Source: Bradyrhizobium sp. B124 (GTDB lineage: Bacteria; Pseudomonadota; Alphaproteobacteria; Rhizobiales; Xanthobacteraceae). From it: DNA of 64,000 nt. Both the position numbers and the translations under genes were made by a program. The notes under the pieces were generated by a model. The model was given only the letters and a program-made list of their open reading frames with translations, did not search any database and was not told the DNA's origin. Each line of letters starts with the position of its first letter. The first letter of the stretch is position 1. Of this stretch, positions 53,369-61,761 are shown piece by piece. Where the stretch lies: assembly GCF_038967635.1 (NCBI RefSeq), contig NZ_CP152413.1:6638001-6702000 (forward strand), written 5' to 3'.

Positions 53369-53734
53369 ATGAGCAATGACACCTTCCTCGCGGTCTATCT
53401 CGGCGGCGGCAAATCCGGTTCGCGCATGGCAGCCTGGAACGCGCTGCCGGAGGCCGAACGGCGTGCCAAGGAGCAGCAGGGCATGGCCGCCTGGGGCGCC
53501 TGGGTCGAGAAGCACCACGACGTGATCGTCGAGATGGGCGGGCCGCTCGGCAAGACCAAGCATGTCGGCGCCGGCGGCACCGCCGACATCGCCAATCTGA
53601 TGACCGGCTTCACCGTGGTGCGCGCGCCCACACATGAGGCGGCGGCAAAGCTGTTCGAGAACCACCCGCACTTTTCGATCTTCCCCGGCGAGGCCGTGGA
53701 GATCATGCCGGTGCTGCCGATCCCGGGGCGATAG
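53369..53734 (+). CDS. YCII-related protein, divergent
   Basis: 121 residues: MSNDTFLAVYLGGGKSGSRM, EKHHDVIVEMGGPLGKTKHV and FTVVRAPTHEAAAKLFENHP. The GGPLGKTK stretch takes the place of DGPF...K. The fold is probably the same ferredoxin-like YCII fold, but the family match is weaker than for its two neighbours. GGAGAAGC lies before the ATG. Confidence 0.85.
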   Translation: MSNDTFLAVYLGGGKSGSRMAAWNALPEAERRAKEQQGMAAWGAWVEKHHDVIVEMGGPLGKTKHVGAGGTADIANLMTGFTVVRAPTHEAAAKLFENHPHFSIFPGEAVEIMPVLPIPGR

Positions 53735-53924
53735 CGCCCGGGGTGCTGGAGCCCCAAACTCACTGCACCTCTCCCGCTTGCCGCGGGAGGGGGCTCCGTT
53801 CTCGTAGATCGAACGTCTGCTTGTTCTATCTACCGACAAGCTGCGTGCATTGATCCGCCCGACCTCGCTCTCAGGTCATGCCGGCCCACGCAAATCTGGA
53901 AACCCCGGGTGGAGGTCGCGCGCC

Positions 53925-54455
53925 ATGGCGAAGCTCGTCTTCGGATTGAACCAGTCGCTCGACGGCTATGTCGATCATCAGGCCATGCTGCCGGACACCG
54001 GGCTGTTTCGTCATTTCATCGAGCAGGTGCGCGGCGTGACCGGCATGCTGTACGGCCGCCGCATGTACGAGGTGATGCGCTATTGGGACGAAGACCTCCC
54101 TGACTGGGATGCGGAGGAGCGCGACTATGCGGCAGCGTGGCGGAGCCGGCCAAAGTGGGTCGTGTCGCGCTCGCTGAAGTTGGTCGGACCCAACGCGACG
54201 CTCGTCGAGGGGGACCTCGCGGCGGCGGTGCGCGGGCTGAAGGCCCGGCTCGACGGCGAGATCGAAGTCGCCGGACCGGAGCTGGCGGGGAACCTGACCG
54301 AGCTCGGCCTGATTGACGAGTATCGAATCTACCTCCGGCCCATCGTGCTTGGTCGCGGCAAGCCGTTCTTTGCCGGCCCACGCGCGCCGCTCCGCCTCGT
54401 GGCAAGCGATCGGCTGGGCGAGAACACGCTCAGGTTGATCTACGTCCCCGCCTAG
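53925..54455 (+). CDS. RibD C-terminal / dihydrofolate reductase-like protein
   Basis: 176 residues: MAKLVFGLNQSLDGYVDHQA, GVTGMLYGRRMYEVMRYWDE, EIEVAGPELAGNLTELGLID and YLRPIVLGRGKPFF are typical of the RibD-C/DHFR-like family. GGAGG lies 10 bases before the ATG. It is shorter than the relative at 34260 and belongs to a different subgroup. The physiological substrate is unknown. Confidence 0.92.
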   Translation: MAKLVFGLNQSLDGYVDHQAMLPDTGLFRHFIEQVRGVTGMLYGRRMYEVMRYWDEDLPDWDAEERDYAAAWRSRPKWVVSRSLKLVGPNATLVEGDLAAAVRGLKARLDGEIEVAGPELAGNLTELGLIDEYRIYLRPIVLGRGKPFFAGPRAPLRLVASDRLGENTLRLIYVPA

Positions 54456-54565
54456 ACCCGCAATGCGCCTGACGGCTTGGCGAGGCAGTCCTCGACGCCG
54501 TTCGGCCAGCCGGTCCGTTAATCTTGATGAACCGCCGGCCTGGCCGCTAGTGACCTTTACCACCG

Positions 54566-54592
54566 GCTCATGTAAAAGCCGTTCACATGAGC
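54566..54592. promoter_or_regulatory. Inverted repeat at the TetR start codon
   Basis: GCTCATGT (54566-54573) and ACATGAGC (54585-54592) are perfect inverted arms with an 11-bp spacer. The right arm contains the ATG of the TetR gene. It is a good candidate for an autoregulatory operator. Confidence 0.6.
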
Positions 54593-55300
54593 TGGCGCAA
54601 GGACCAAGGCCGCGCCGAGCGCGGCTATCATCACGGCAATCTCAAAGAGGCGTTGCTGCAGGCAGCCCTCGACCTGATCTCGAAGAAGGGGCCGGCCGGC
54701 TTCACCTTCGCCGACGCCGCGCGCATGGCCGGCGTCAGCCCCGCTGCGCCCTACCGCCACTTCCGCGACCGTGACGAACTGATCGCCAGCATCGCACAGC
54801 GCGGCTTCGAGCAGTTCGAGGCGCTCTTGACGCAGGCCTGGGACGACGGTCGCCCCGACACCGTCTCGGCGTTCGAGCGGGTCGGCAAGGCCTATCTCGC
54901 CTTCGCGCGCGAGGAGCCCGCGTTCTACTCCGCGATGTTCGAATCCGGCCTGCCGGTCGATTCCAATCCGACCTTGATGGCGGCAAGCGAACGCGCGTTC
55001 GCGATCATCCGCGCCGCCGCCGAGCGGCTCGCGGCGCTGGCGCCGCCCGGCACACCGCGCCCGCCGGCGATGATGATGGCGCTGCATATCTGGTCGATGT
55101 CGCACGGCGTCGCCTCGCTGTTCGGCCGCGGCGATGCCGCGCGGCGCAAGCTGCCGATGTCGCCGGAGGATCTGCTCGAGGCCGAAGTGCTGATCTATCT
55201 GCGCGGCCTTGGCTTCCTCACCGATCGCAAGCCGGGAACCGCGGCAGCCGCCGAAGAGCCGGCCGGCGACAGATCCGGCCCGTGGGGCAAGCCGAAATAA
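54587..55300 (+). CDS. TetR/AcrR family transcriptional regulator
   Basis: 237 residues. YHHGNLKEALLQAALDLI is followed by the helix-turn-helix (about 35-65) with FTFADAARMAGVSPAAPYRHF and RDRDELIASIA. The C-terminal domain is of the WHG/TetR_C_33 type, with MALHIWSMSHGVASLF. The end is a disordered Gly/Ala-rich tail. It lies 130 bp before the DUF2852 gene, whose promoter holds a separate palindrome that this protein might bind. Confidence 0.92.
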   Translation: MSWRKDQGRAERGYHHGNLKEALLQAALDLISKKGPAGFTFADAARMAGVSPAAPYRHFRDRDELIASIAQRGFEQFEALLTQAWDDGRPDTVSAFERVGKAYLAFAREEPAFYSAMFESGLPVDSNPTLMAASERAFAIIRAAAERLAALAPPGTPRPPAMMMALHIWSMSHGVASLFGRGDAARRKLPMSPEDLLEAEVLIYLRGLGFLTDRKPGTAAAAEEPAGDRSGPWGKPK

Positions 55301-55351
55301 GGTTCAACGTCGAAGTCAAAAATAATCCGAGGGGTGCGGCATCTGCTCTGC

Positions 55352-55397
55352 TTGACTTTCCCAAGGGCTCGGCTATCTATGTAAATGTTATTTACAT
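55352..55397 (+). promoter_or_regulatory. Promoter and palindromic operator of DUF2852
   Basis: TTGACT (55352-55357), a 16-bp spacer and TATCTA (55374-55379) form a good promoter. Directly on the expected start site lies ATGTAAAT-GTT-ATTTACAT (55379-55397), a perfect 8-bp-arm palindrome. A repressor bound there would block transcription. The TetR protein just upstream is the nearest candidate. Confidence 0.72.
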
Positions 55398-55431
55398 TCA
55401 CAACGGCGTGATTGCCGTGATGGAGAAGGAA

Positions 55432-55923
55432 ATGGCCTACACCGCAGATGTCAATCGCTGGCGCGGCCCCGTCGAAGAGCCCTACCGTCCACACTTCTAC
55501 GCGACGCCGTGGCATCCCCTGAAGATCGCCGGGATCATCCTCGGCTTCATGATCTGGTGGCCGATCGGCCTCGCCCTTCTCTTTTTCACACTCGGGAGCA
55601 GAAAAATGGCCTGTTGGAGTCACTACGATCAGGATCGCTGGGCGAACAAGATGGAGCGCATGCAGGACAAGATGGAGCGGATGAAGAGCCGCATGGAGCG
55701 CCGCGGCTTCCCGTTCGGCGGCTTCGGCCCGCCCACCAGCGGCAACCGCGCCTTCGACGAGTACCGCCAGGACACGCTGCGCCGGCTCGAGGAAGAGCAG
55801 GTCGAGTTCAAGAACTTCCTCGATCGCCTGCGCCACGCCAAGGACAAGGAAGAGTTCGACGCCTTCATGGCGCAGCACAAGACCCGTCCGACCCCGCCGA
55901 ACGATCAGCCGCCGCAGAGCTGA
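55432..55923 (+). CDS. DUF2852 family membrane protein
   Basis: 163 residues. One hydrophobic segment (about 30-50, IAGIILGFMIWWPIGLALLF) is followed by a charged coiled coil (MERMQDKMERMKSRMERRGF) and a second helical part (LRRLEEEQVEFKNFLDRL). The C-terminus is Pro-rich. This fits DUF2852, a family of alphaproteobacteria. The ATG at 55432 has GGAG at a good distance; an ATG four codons earlier is possible. Function unknown; the operator and terminator around it show it is a single-gene unit. Confidence 0.87.
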   Translation: MAYTADVNRWRGPVEEPYRPHFYATPWHPLKIAGIILGFMIWWPIGLALLFFTLGSRKMACWSHYDQDRWANKMERMQDKMERMKSRMERRGFPFGGFGPPTSGNRAFDEYRQDTLRRLEEEQVEFKNFLDRLRHAKDKEEFDAFMAQHKTRPTPPNDQPPQS

Positions 55924-55984
55924 TCCCGCGAGGAAAGCACTGAGCCTTCAGGCGATGTGCCCCCATAGAACCTGATGGCCCGAG

Positions 55985-56020
55985 CCGCCCGTTTGCGACA
56001 AGCAAGCGGGCGGTTTGCAT
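55985..56020 (+). terminator. Intrinsic terminator of DUF2852
   Basis: CCGCCCGTTTGC (55985-55996) pairs with GCAAGCGGGCGG (56002-56013) with one G-T wobble, and TTTGCATTTTG follows. It is a clear rho-independent terminator 60 bp after the stop. Confidence 0.82.
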
Positions 56021-56072
56021 TTTGCGGTGGTCATGCCCACTCTATCGTCGAAATCCCGGCGATGAGGTGATC

Positions 56073-56840
56073 ATGGCGGTGCAGGCGACGGCGAGTCCTC
56101 AAGATCTCTGGCTTGCGATCCGGCGCGAGGCGGAGGCTGCTGTTGTCGCCGATCGCTTTCTCGAGGCCTCGGCTGCCTTCATCCTCGATCAGGGCGATCT
56201 CGGCGGCGCGCTCGCCTTCCTGATCGGCCGGGCTATCTGCCGCGCGGAAGCCGATCGCGTGCAGTTCATGCGGACCGCCCGCGAAGCGTTCGCGGCCGAG
56301 CCTGCGCTGGTCGATGCCGCGGCCACCGATCTGGTGTCGATCGTGCGCCGCGACCCGGCGATCACGGGCTTGTTGCCGCCGTTCTTGAACTTCAAGGGCT
56401 ACGTCGCGCTGCAAGCCTGGCGGGTGTCGAACTGGCTGTGGCGCCACGATCGCCCCGACCTTTCGCTGTTGATGCAGAGTGCGGCGGCGGACCAGTTGCA
56501 GATCAGCATTCACCCGTCGGCCCGGATCGGAACGGCGGTTTTCCTCGATCACGGCACCGGCATCATCATCGGCGCGTTGGCTTCCGTCGGCGACGAGGTC
56601 ACGATCCTGCAGAACGTCACCATCGCGCGGCATCAGGATGACCCGCGCCACGCACCGACGATCGGCCGCGGCGTGCTGCTCAGCGCCGGCGCAACGGTGA
56701 TCGGAAACCTTTCTGTCGGCGACTTCGCCAAGGTCGGCGCCGGTGCGCTGGTGACGTCGGATGTGCCGGCCGGCTGCACCGCCGTCGGCGTCCCCGCGCG
56801 GCTGACCAATTGCGCCGAGGCGGGTGCGCCTGGAGCATGA
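56073..56840 (+). CDS. cysE: Serine O-acetyltransferase
   Basis: 255 residues. The N-terminal helical domain (SIVRRDPAITGLLPPFLNFK, ALQAWRVSNWLW) is followed by left-handed beta-helix hexapeptides: IHPSARIGTAVFLDHGTGII with the catalytic Asp-His pair, and VGAGALVTSDVPAGCTAVGV. It makes O-acetylserine for cysteine synthesis. GAGGTG precedes the ATG at 56073. The C-terminus is shorter than in E. coli CysE and may lack the feedback-sensitive tail. A family F repeat begins at its stop. Confidence 0.93.
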   Translation: MAVQATASPQDLWLAIRREAEAAVVADRFLEASAAFILDQGDLGGALAFLIGRAICRAEADRVQFMRTAREAFAAEPALVDAAATDLVSIVRRDPAITGLLPPFLNFKGYVALQAWRVSNWLWRHDRPDLSLLMQSAAADQLQISIHPSARIGTAVFLDHGTGIIIGALASVGDEVTILQNVTIARHQDDPRHAPTIGRGVLLSAGATVIGNLSVGDFAKVGAGALVTSDVPAGCTAVGVPARLTNCAEAGAPGA

Positions 56841-56865
56841 TCCGGAAAAGTGGCCCCTCGCGTCG

Positions 56866-57678
56866 TCACGCCGGCACGAGCATATCGGCGAGTTGCGTAA
56901 AACTGTCCGCGTGGAGGTCGATCCAGGATTCCGGCGCGACGTCGACCTTCGCCGCCGGCCCGAACTCCAGCGGACGGGCGACGAACGCAGTGCGCATGCC
57001 GAAGGCGCCGGCCGCCTTCAGGTCGTATTTGTGGCAGGCGACCATCAGGATCTTGTCGGCGGGATAACCGAGGTAGTCGACGGCGAGCTGATACACCGCG
57101 GGTGATGGCTTGTAGCTGCGTGCAAGCTCCGCGGTCAGCACGGCGTCGAATGGCAGCTTGGCATGCTTGACCACCGCCACCACGGCGGCCATGCCGGCAT
57201 TTGACAAGGTCGAGGTCACGAACCGGCTGCGCAGACGTGCAAGGCCTTCGACACTGTCGGGCCACGCGTCGAGCTTGCTCCACACCGTGTTCAGTTCGTC
57301 GCGCTCGTCGCTGGAGAAGGCCTCCGAGAGGCCGTGGCGATCGAGCAGCACATCCAGCGCCTCGCGATAGATGCGGTCGACCCGAATCCAAGGGCGCTTG
57401 CCGGCGATCACGTCGTCGAGCGCGGCACGATAAAGATCGCGCCATTCGCTCGAGAGTTTGGCCCAGTCGAGCGCAAGCCCCTTCGCGGCATTGACGGCCT
57501 GCCCCGCACGCAGGATCGGCTGATAGAAGTCGACGCATGTGCCCTGGACGTCGAAGGCGATGGCGCGGATCTCATCGCGCCATGGCGCGGCGCCCGCCGG
57601 CTGTATCCCCGTCATCGCGGCCATGATCGATAGTCCTCCAGCGGTCATGAAGTGTCGTCTGGTCAGATCAGGTAGCAC
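56866..57678 (-). CDS. Exported haloacid dehalogenase type II-like protein
   Basis: 270 residues from a GTG start. A Tat-like signal (TRRHFMTAGGLSIMAAMTG, cleavage near AGA) precedes a HAD domain: nucleophile Asp43 in IRAIAFDVQGTCVDFY, STLSNAGMAAVV (motif II), SYKPSPAVYQLAVDYLG (motif III Lys) and MVACHKYDLKAAGAFGM (motif IV, where Asp/Asn normally follows His). The HAD type II family includes 2-haloacid dehalogenases, which are normally cytoplasmic. A Tat signal on such an enzyme is unusual. Confidence 0.85.
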   Translation of the reverse strand: MLPDLTRRHFMTAGGLSIMAAMTGIQPAGAAPWRDEIRAIAFDVQGTCVDFYQPILRAGQAVNAAKGLALDWAKLSSEWRDLYRAALDDVIAGKRPWIRVDRIYREALDVLLDRHGLSEAFSSDERDELNTVWSKLDAWPDSVEGLARLRSRFVTSTLSNAGMAAVVAVVKHAKLPFDAVLTAELARSYKPSPAVYQLAVDYLGYPADKILMVACHKYDLKAAGAFGMRTAFVARPLEFGPAAKVDVAPESWIDLHADSFTQLADMLVPA

Positions 57679-57953
57679 GGTTCGTTCCCCGGTTGCGGTA
57701 TCAGATAGAGGCGCACCTTCGTGAGCTGAGCACCCTGATCAGACTCCCTCCCCCCTGTGGGAGAGGGTGGGGTGAGGGGTGGCCCCGGGAGCGATCCGAG
57801 AAGTAAGCGAAGTTCAGTCAACATGCTCGCCGGATCGTATGCAGTCCTCGTCACTAATTATCAGCGGAGCAAGCGGTACCCCTCCCCCGCAAGGGGGAGG
57901 GAGCCCCACCAGCGTGCTCGCCTCACTGTGTGATGCGGCTCGCTAACGCCCCC
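57679..57953. repeat. Region with family E repeats
   Basis: No gene is seen in this 275-bp gap. Two G/C-purine-rich inverted units lie at 57743-57785 (CTCCCTCCCCCCTGTGGGAG) and 57879-57905 (CCCCTCCCCCGCAAGGGGGA). It separates the dehalogenase promoter side from the 3' end of the tartrate dehydrogenase gene. Confidence 0.65.
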
Positions 57954-59027
57954 TCACACATTCGATCCATGGATCGCGTCGATCACGGCGTCGGTCACTT
58001 CCTTGGTCGTCGCCTTGCCGCCGACATCGGGCGTCAGCACGCCGGCCGCGCACACCCTCTCGACCGCGGCCATCAGGCGCGCGGCGGCGTCCTTTTCGCC
58101 GAGATGCTCCAGCATCTGCGCGCCGGTCCAGAAGGTCGCGACCGGGTTGGCGATACCCTTGCCAGTGATGTCGAAGGCCGAGCCGTGGATCGGCTCGAAC
58201 ATCGAGGGGAAGCGGCGCTGCGGATCGATATTGCCGGTCGGCGCGACGCCGAGGCTGCCGGCCAGGGCACCTGCGAGATCAGACAGGATGTCGGCGTGCA
58301 AATTGGTTGCCACGATGGTGTCGAGGCTCTTCGGATGCAGCGTCATCCGCACCGTCATGGCGTCGACCAGCATCTTGTCCCAGGTCACGTCGGGGAATTC
58401 CTTGGCGACCTCGGCGGCGATCTCGTCCCACATCACCATGCCGTGGCGCTGCGCGTTCGACTTGGTCACCACGGTGAGAAATTTGCGCGGCCGCGACTGC
58501 GCAAGCTGGAACGCGTAGCGCATGATCCGCGTCACGCCGACCCGGGTGAAGACAGCCACTTCCGTGCCGACCTCTTCCGGCAGGCCGCGGTGCGCACGTC
58601 CGCCCATGCCGGCATATTCACCCTCGGAATTCTCGCGCACGATCACCCAGTCGAGATCGCCGACGCCGACATTGCGCAGCGGCGAGGCGACGCCGGGCAG
58701 GATCTTGGTCGGCCGCACATTGGCGTACTGGTCAAAGCCCTGGCAGATCGGCAACCGAAGGCCCCACAGCGTGATGTGATCGGGCACGTCGGGCGCGCCG
58801 ACCGCACCGAAATAGATCGCGTCGAAATTCTTCAGGTCTTTGAGCCCGTCGGCCGGCATCATCACGCCGTGCTTCTTGTAATAGTCCGAGCCCCAGTCGA
58901 AGGTCTTGACGTTGAAGCTGATGTCGCCGCTGCGCTCGGCCAGTGCCTGAAGCACGCGGACACCCGCCGAGATCACTTCGGGGCCGATGCCGTCGGCGGG
59001 AATGGCGGCGATGGAATGGGTACGCAT
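57954..59027 (-). CDS. ttuC: Tartrate dehydrogenase/decarboxylase (isopropylmalate dehydrogenase family)
   Basis: 357 residues of the beta-decarboxylating dehydrogenase family. Motifs include IAAIPADGIGPEVISAGVRV, GLRLPICQGFDQYANVRPTK, VIVRENSEGEYAGMGGRAHR and TNLHADILSDLAGALAGSLG with the metal-binding Asps. Arg-free NAD-specific PIHGSAFDITGKGIANPVAT completes the site. The features fit TtuC-type tartrate/D-malate dehydrogenase rather than LeuB. It lies 20 bp after an MFS gene on the same strand; together they form a tartrate-use operon. Confidence 0.92.
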   Translation of the reverse strand: MRTHSIAAIPADGIGPEVISAGVRVLQALAERSGDISFNVKTFDWGSDYYKKHGVMMPADGLKDLKNFDAIYFGAVGAPDVPDHITLWGLRLPICQGFDQYANVRPTKILPGVASPLRNVGVGDLDWVIVRENSEGEYAGMGGRAHRGLPEEVGTEVAVFTRVGVTRIMRYAFQLAQSRPRKFLTVVTKSNAQRHGMVMWDEIAAEVAKEFPDVTWDKMLVDAMTVRMTLHPKSLDTIVATNLHADILSDLAGALAGSLGVAPTGNIDPQRRFPSMFEPIHGSAFDITGKGIANPVATFWTGAQMLEHLGEKDAAARLMAAVERVCAAGVLTPDVGGKATTKEVTDAVIDAIHGSNV

Positions 59028-59048
59028 GGGTTGTCTCCGGATGAATGG

Positions 59049-60362
59049 TTAGCGGGTTCGCACGGGATTGGGTTGTGGTTCGGCCGGCGCGGGCGCGCTC
59101 TGCGCGCGCGACAGCAGCAGCGTGAGCACGGCTGACAGCACCAGCAGGCCAGCGACGAAATAGAGACCGCCCTCGAAACTGCCGGTGCGCTCCTTGATCC
59201 AGCCGATCATCGCGGGGCCGACGAAGCCGCCGAGATTGCCGATCGAGTTGATGGTGGCGATGCCGGCCGCGGCGGCCGAGCCCGACAGGAACATGGTCGG
59301 CATGCTCCACAGCGGCGGCTTCGACGAAGAGATGCCGATATTGACCAAGGTCAGCGCCGCGATCACGGCGGCGAGGCCGGTCCATAGCCCGGCAAGCGCG
59401 AGGCCCGCCGCCGCGATCAGGCAGGCGATCACGACGTGCCAAGTGCGTTCGCCGGTGCGGTCGGAATGCCGCGCCCACAGGATCATCGCGATCACGGCGA
59501 TGGTTGCCGGCACCGCGTTGAGGGAGCCGACCTGCAGAGACGACAGGCCGAACGCCTTGATGATCTGCGGCGCCCAAACGCCAAGTGTGTAGAGCCCGGC
59601 CGAAGTGCCGAAATAGACCAGCGCCAGCGCCAGCACGCGCGGATCGGCGAGCCCGCGCCAGATGCTGTGGCTCGCGGTCGAAGCCTTGCCGTCGTTCTCC
59701 GCCTTCATGGTCTTGACCAGCCAGGCGCGTTCGTCGTCGGCAAGCCATCTGGCCTGCTCCGGCCGGTCGGTCAGGAAGCCGAGCACGACGAAGCCGAGCA
59801 GCACGGCAGGCACCGCCTCCAGCACGAACAGCCATTGCCAGCCCTTGAAGCCGAACAGGCCGTCCATCTCCAGCAACGCGCCCGACACCGGCGAGCCGAG
59901 CACGGTCGAGAGCGGCGCGGCGGCCATGAACAGCGCGGTGACGGCGGCGCGCTGCCGCGCCGGGAACCAGTAGGAGAGGTAGAGGATGATGCCGGGGAAG
60001 AAGCCGGCCTCCGCGGCGCCGAGCAGGAAGCGCAGCACGTAGAAGCTGGTCGCGCCCTGCACCAGCGCCATCGCCGCCGAGACCAGGCCCCAGGTGATCA
60101 TCACCCGCGCGATCCAGATCCGCGCGCCGATCTTGTGCAGGATGATGTTGGAGGGCACCTCGAACAGGAAGTAGCCCCAGAAGAAGATACCGGCGCCGAA
60201 GCCATAGACCGTCGGCGACAGGCCGATGTCCTTGTTCATCGTGAGCGACGCGAAGCCGATATTGACGCGGTCGATGAAGGCCACGAAGTACAGCAGCATG
60301 ATGAACGGCACGATGCGCAGTGAGATCTTGCGCAACACGCGCGTGCCAAGCTCGCTTTCCAT
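59049..60362 (-). CDS. ttuB: MFS transporter, probable tartrate transporter
   Basis: 437 residues from the ATG at 60362, with twelve predicted transmembrane helices. It belongs to the anion:cation symporter family: IVPFIMLLYFVAFIDRVNIG in helix 1, SNIILHKIGARIWIARVMIT, and GAAEAGFFPGIILYLSYWFP in helix 4. Its partner gene encodes tartrate dehydrogenase, so tartrate or a similar dicarboxylate is the likely substrate. The upstream in-frame extension (about 260 codons) runs antisense through LysR and is rejected. Confidence 0.93.
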   Translation of the reverse strand: MESELGTRVLRKISLRIVPFIMLLYFVAFIDRVNIGFASLTMNKDIGLSPTVYGFGAGIFFWGYFLFEVPSNIILHKIGARIWIARVMITWGLVSAAMALVQGATSFYVLRFLLGAAEAGFFPGIILYLSYWFPARQRAAVTALFMAAAPLSTVLGSPVSGALLEMDGLFGFKGWQWLFVLEAVPAVLLGFVVLGFLTDRPEQARWLADDERAWLVKTMKAENDGKASTASHSIWRGLADPRVLALALVYFGTSAGLYTLGVWAPQIIKAFGLSSLQVGSLNAVPATIAVIAMILWARHSDRTGERTWHVVIACLIAAAGLALAGLWTGLAAVIAALTLVNIGISSSKPPLWSMPTMFLSGSAAAAGIATINSIGNLGGFVGPAMIGWIKERTGSFEGGLYFVAGLLVLSAVLTLLLSRAQSAPAPAEPQPNPVRTR

Positions 60363-60497
60363 GGGCTTCCTCAGGGTTCGTGTTGTTTGTTGGGACGGCG
60401 CATTTCGCCGCGCCATTGGGAAGCCTAGAGGCGCGCGCCCTTCCGATTCAATCCGCGCCGGTTTATACAAAAAAATGATATAATCGCTGCCGTCGCC

Positions 60498-60585
60498 CGT
60501 CATTGCGAGGAGCGAAGCGACGAAGCAATCCATCCTTCCACGCGTGCGGAGAGATGGATTGCTTCGCTTGCGCTCGCAATGACGG
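60498..60585. repeat. Dispersed palindromic repeat (family C)
   Basis: CCGTCATTGCGAGGAGCGAA...TGCGCTCGCAATGACGG is an inverted repeat that occupies most of the divergent ttuB/LysR promoter region and ends about 20 bp before the LysR start. Its position in a regulatory region is unusual for this family. Confidence 0.8.
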
Positions 60586-60606
60586 CGGGTGAGAAGGAAA
60601 CCCATC

Positions 60607-61524
60607 TTGGAACTGCACCAGCTTCGCTGCTTCGTAGCGGCTGCCGAGGAACTGCATTTCGGCCGTGCCGCGCAGCGCCTGCAGATGATGCCGTCGGCGC
60701 TCGGCCGCCACATCAAGCTGCTGGAGGAGGATCTCGGGGTGCGGCTGTTCGCGCGCACCACGCGCGCGGTATCGTTGACCGAGGACGGCTCTGTGCTGCT
60801 GCGCGAGGGACGCGCGCTGCTCGGCCGCGCCGAGGCGATCGAGGACGGCTTTCGCCGCCGGCTGCGCAAGCCGCAGGCGCGGCGCTTCCGGATCGGCGCG
60901 ATCGACAGCGCCGCGGCCGGCCTGCTGCCGCCGCTGCTGCGCGACCTCCGTGCCGCCCATCCGGAGGTTGCCGTGCAACTGCTTGAGGAGAAGACCATCC
61001 GGCTGCTGCCGAAGCTGTTGTCGGGCGCGCTCGATCTCGCTTTCGTGCGCCCGCCGGAGCGGCCCGACCGGCGCATCGAGTTTGTTCCGCTACTGCAGGA
61101 GACCGCCGTGGTGGCGCTGTCGCACAAGCATAAGCTGGCGCGGCGCAAGCAGATCGTGCTGCCTGATATCGCCGATCAGCCCTTGATCGTGCCGGAGCGC
61201 CGCTCGCGGCCGCACAGCCACGATCTCACGACAAAACTGTTCGACGAGGCCGGGCTGACGCCGCGCATCCAGGAGATCGCCGACGAGAAGCAGACCATCG
61301 TCAACATGGTTGCAGCAAGGCTCGGCGTCGCCATCGTGCCGCGCTGGACCGCGCGGATGGCGATCCCGGGCGTGCGCTTTGTGCCGCTGCGCCTAAAACG
61401 CGGCAGCAGCACCGGCCGCCTGCCGCTCGCTGCCGCCTGGCTGAAAGGCTCCCGCGATCCGGTCCGCGACCAGGTGCTCGCGGTGCTGGAGGCGAGGTTG
61501 AAGAGTTACGCGCGGGAGGCTTGA
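60607..61524 (+). CDS. ttuA: LysR-type regulator of the tartrate operon
   Basis: About 305 residues from TTG at 60607 with AAGGA upstream; a GTG at 60589 is an alternative. The N-terminal winged helix-turn-helix is ELHQLRCFVAAAEELHFGRA and AAQRLQMMPSALGRHIKLLE. The co-inducer domain follows, with FRIGAIDSAAAGLLPPLLRD and MVAARLGVAIVPRW. It diverges from ttuB-ttuC and probably activates them in response to tartrate. The A+T-rich stretch at 60465-60485 is where its binding site is expected. Confidence 0.87.
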   Translation: MELHQLRCFVAAAEELHFGRAAQRLQMMPSALGRHIKLLEEDLGVRLFARTTRAVSLTEDGSVLLREGRALLGRAEAIEDGFRRRLRKPQARRFRIGAIDSAAAGLLPPLLRDLRAAHPEVAVQLLEEKTIRLLPKLLSGALDLAFVRPPERPDRRIEFVPLLQETAVVALSHKHKLARRKQIVLPDIADQPLIVPERRSRPHSHDLTTKLFDEAGLTPRIQEIADEKQTIVNMVAARLGVAIVPRWTARMAIPGVRFVPLRLKRGSSTGRLPLAAAWLKGSRDPVRDQVLAVLEARLKSYAREA

Positions 61525-61761
61525 CGACGCTTGGTAGCCGTGGCCCGCTTCGCTGCAACAACCATCACTTCTACGCAGGCGCAGCAGATGATACGATGGG
61601 CCAACGCGACCTCGGCTCAAGCCGAGAGCGTGTCTGTCCTTCGGAGAATTTGCAAAGCAACTGTCGTACTAGCCTGCTAGCGATTCCGTCGCGGCTACCA
61701 GTGCGCTTCCCGCGCCGGAAGTCGCCCGACGCTTCGCCGGCATTCCTTGACCGGAGGGATC

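Noticed and set aside
59049..61148. MFS gene read as a 699-residue fusion
   Set aside because: The extra N-terminal part is antisense to the LysR gene and contains a repeat; the family start is the ATG at 60362.
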